NCBI GenBank assembly: GCA_001464455.1 | Contig: LNEI01000027.1 | Location: forward strand, 248,001-312,000 | Length of the DNA stretch: 64,000 bases | Direction: 5' to 3' | DNA from: Acidobacteria bacterium Ga0077534 | GTDB lineage: Bacteria; Acidobacteriota; Blastocatellia; Pyrinomonadales; Pyrinomonadaceae | Shown: piece by piece, positions 62,630-64,000 of the stretch | How the letters are laid out: each line of letters starts with the position of its first letter | Position numbering within the stretch: position 1 is the first letter of the stretch | Translations under genes and position numbers: made by a program | The notes under the pieces: generated by a model | What the model was told of the DNA's origin: nothing | Database searches by the model: none | Seen by the model: only the letters and a program-made list of their open reading frames with translations

Positions 62630-63690
62630 AATTGTTTGCGTCGACAATCAAATACGTCCTGTTGATCGGCCTTTTGGCTGTCGCGATCCCCGCGCAGACG
62701 AACGAATTTCACGATCAGCTGCTTCCCGCTCCGCTCGACAGCGGATTTCGGATGGGCGGTTATTGGGTATGGTGCGGTTCGGTTATCAAGGGCGAGGACG
62801 GCAAATATCATATGTTTGCCTCGCGCTGGCCGAAGCCGCCGGGTTTCGGGCCGTATTGGCTGACGAATTCCGAGATCGTCCACGCAATTTCCGATAAACC
62901 CGAAGGGCCGTACAAGTTCGTGAGCGTCGCTCTGCCCGCTCGCGGCGAACAGTACTGGGACGGCCAGATGACGCACAATCCAGCGATCCGAAAGTATAAA
63001 GACACTTATCTGCTCTATTACACCGGCACGACCTACACCGGCCCGCGGCCCGGGATGGATTTTCGCATATCGGAAACTCATCCAAAAAAACTCGAGGCTC
63101 ATCGGCAGGAACGGATCGGGCTCGCGACCTCGAAATCGCCATACGGCCCATGGAAACGGCTCGACAAGCCGATCCTCGATGTCGTTCCCGGTGCGTGGGA
63201 TCAATATCTCACAAGCAACGCCGCACCCGTCGTGATGAAGGACGGCCGCGTGATGCTCTATTACAAGGGTGTGACGCGGTTGACCGTTCACGCGATCGGC
63301 CTCGCGATAGCGGACCGTTTTGATAAACCGTACAAACGGGTCTCGAACGAGCCTTTGAACATGGGCATCGGTGCGGAAGACCCATTCATCTGGGTCGAGA
63401 GTGGAAAGTTCAAGGCACTGATGCTCGATCACGAGAGGAAATATTCGCCTGATAAAGAGATCTTCTACGCCACCTCTGACAACGGATTGCAATGGACGAC
63501 ACCGCCAAATGCGATAGCGGTTTCGCGAAACGTTAAGATGGCTGATGGCTCGACCCAGCGATTTGGGAAGACCGAGCGGCCGCACGTCCTGATCGAGAAC
63601 GGCAGGCCGACGACCGTCTTTTTTGCCGTCAGCGGCACTTTGAATGGCCAGGGTGCGAGTTGGAATGTGGCGGTACCACTTAAAAAATAA
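62626..63690 (+). CDS. Secreted five-bladed-propeller glycosidase, GH43-like
   Basis: After a signal peptide (YVLLIGLLAVAIPAQ), the sequence shows propeller-type repeats with acidic residues: GSVIKGEDGKYHMFASRW, DGQMTHNPAIRKYKDTYLL, APVVMKDGRVMLYYKG and GAEDPFIWVESGKFKAL. The NPAIRKYKDTYLLYY and ED-PFIW parts resemble the GH43/GH117-like group, which act on arabinan, galactan or similar side chains. The family is assigned by pattern only and specificity is open. It overlaps the esterase gene by 4 bp, with the GH105 gene 5 bp downstream. Confidence 0.78.
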   Translation: MKLFASTIKYVLLIGLLAVAIPAQTNEFHDQLLPAPLDSGFRMGGYWVWCGSVIKGEDGKYHMFASRWPKPPGFGPYWLTNSEIVHAISDKPEGPYKFVSVALPARGEQYWDGQMTHNPAIRKYKDTYLLYYTGTTYTGPRPGMDFRISETHPKKLEAHRQERIGLATSKSPYGPWKRLDKPILDVVPGAWDQYLTSNAAPVVMKDGRVMLYYKGVTRLTVHAIGLAIADRFDKPYKRVSNEPLNMGIGAEDPFIWVESGKFKALMLDHERKYSPDKEIFYATSDNGLQWTTPPNAIAVSRNVKMADGSTQRFGKTERPHVLIENGRPTTVFFAVSGTLNGQGASWNVAVPLKK

Positions 63691-63695
63691 ATCAT

Positions 63696-64000
63696 ATGAA
63701 AAAGCTGTTTCTATTTTTGTTGATCTTGTCCTCGACCTTGGGTATAGCTGCTCAAACGCAGCCCGATTCGGAGCGTCTCGCCGAGATCGCCATGAAACGG
63801 CTATGGCTCGATGAGCGAAATCAGCCCGGGATACCGCCGAAATGGACCTACGAACAGGGCGTCGTTCATAAAGGCATCGAGGCGATGTGGTATGCGACCG
63901 GTGACGCGAAGTATTTCGACCATATCAAGAAAGGTATGGACCATTGGATCGATGAGAAGGGCAATCACAAAAATTACGACATCGAGGAGTACAATATCGA
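63696..64000 (+). CDS. Unsaturated rhamnogalacturonyl hydrolase (GH105), N-terminal part
   Basis: ATG 63696 begins a signal peptide (KKLFLFLLILSSTLGIAAQ). The next residues, ERLAEIAMKRLW, PPKWTYEQGVVHKGIEAMWY and KYFDHIKKGMDHWIDEKG, match the start of GH105 enzymes (YteR type), which remove the unsaturated galacturonyl unit left by pectate or rhamnogalacturonan lyases. The window ends after about 101 codons, so the catalytic aspartate lies outside. It continues the pectin operon. Confidence 0.88.
   Translation, partial: MKKLFLFLLILSSTLGIAAQTQPDSERLAEIAMKRLWLDERNQPGIPPKWTYEQGVVHKGIEAMWYATGDAKYFDHIKKGMDHWIDEKGNHKNYDIEEYNI

Noticed and set aside
62620-63585. Minus-strand frame of 321 codons opposite the GH43-like gene
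   Set aside because: It is an antisense shadow; the plus-strand frame has a signal peptide, propeller motifs and 4-bp coupling to its neighbour.

Overview
The window (about 52-53 % GC by eye) is a stretch of a Gram-negative bacterial chromosome, most likely an acidobacterium of the Blastocatellia type. That assignment is inferred from three things: outer-membrane receptors with a carboxypeptidase-like N-terminal domain, palindromic repeat families that also sit inside genes, and the mix of pectin-degradation and multihaem-cytochrome genes. No rRNA, tRNA, CRISPR array or prophage was seen. About 55 protein genes fill nearly all the sequence.

Layout. 1-5.4 kb: a broken IS200-type transposase, a secreted GH20 hexosaminidase, a REP-associated transposase flanked by two inverted copies of its repeat, an RluD-type pseudouridine synthase and a secreted unknown. 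5.6-11.3 kb: a minus-strand run ileS - two small secreted proteins - lspA - lgt, preceded by clpS. 11.4-21.6 kb: a TPR/GAF sigma-54 activator, a cysteine desulfurase, an FHA-GAF-adenylate cyclase, then mreB, the diadenylate cyclase dacA and its YbbR partner, and a phosphodiester glycosidase. 21.6-25.3 kb: class II photolyase, a secreted unknown, an ArsR-SRPBCC pair, an Ate-like acyltransferase and a 49-residue DUF2256 gene. 25.3-32.3 kb: an ECF sigma/anti-sigma operon with a molybdopterin oxidoreductase and a cytochrome b, divergent from a secreted MsrB; then a peroxiredoxin, a YggX-like protein and a radical SAM protein. 32.3-34.6 kb: an esterase and a GH5 glycosidase.

34.6-53.1 kb is the most unusual part. 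A ten-gene minus-strand array (TPR protein, flavoprotein/ferredoxin, FHA-heptahaem cytochrome fusion, double cNMP-binding/Fe-S/cytochrome b fusion, zinc-ribbon membrane protein, three multihaem cytochromes, an unknown, a double HbpS-like protein) faces a plus-strand pair: an outer-membrane beta-barrel and a 1324-residue decahaem protein with LVIVD repeats. The window encodes 39 CXXCH motifs here. The whole reads as a candidate route for electrons from NAD(P)H or quinol across the periplasm to the cell surface, with cyclic-nucleotide and phosphopeptide input domains built into the redox proteins.

53.3-64 kb is a pectin-utilisation locus: a promoter with repeated ATTGGT motifs, a TonB-dependent receptor, a CE8-PL10 fusion, a GH28 polygalacturonase, a Gfo/Idh oxidoreductase, a rhamnogalacturonan acetylesterase, a GH43-like protein and the start of a GH105 hydrolase, mostly with 4-bp overlaps.

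Across the window at least five palindromic repeat families occur, and four of them lie partly or wholly in coding sequence (rluD, lspA, ileS, the DUF2256 gene).
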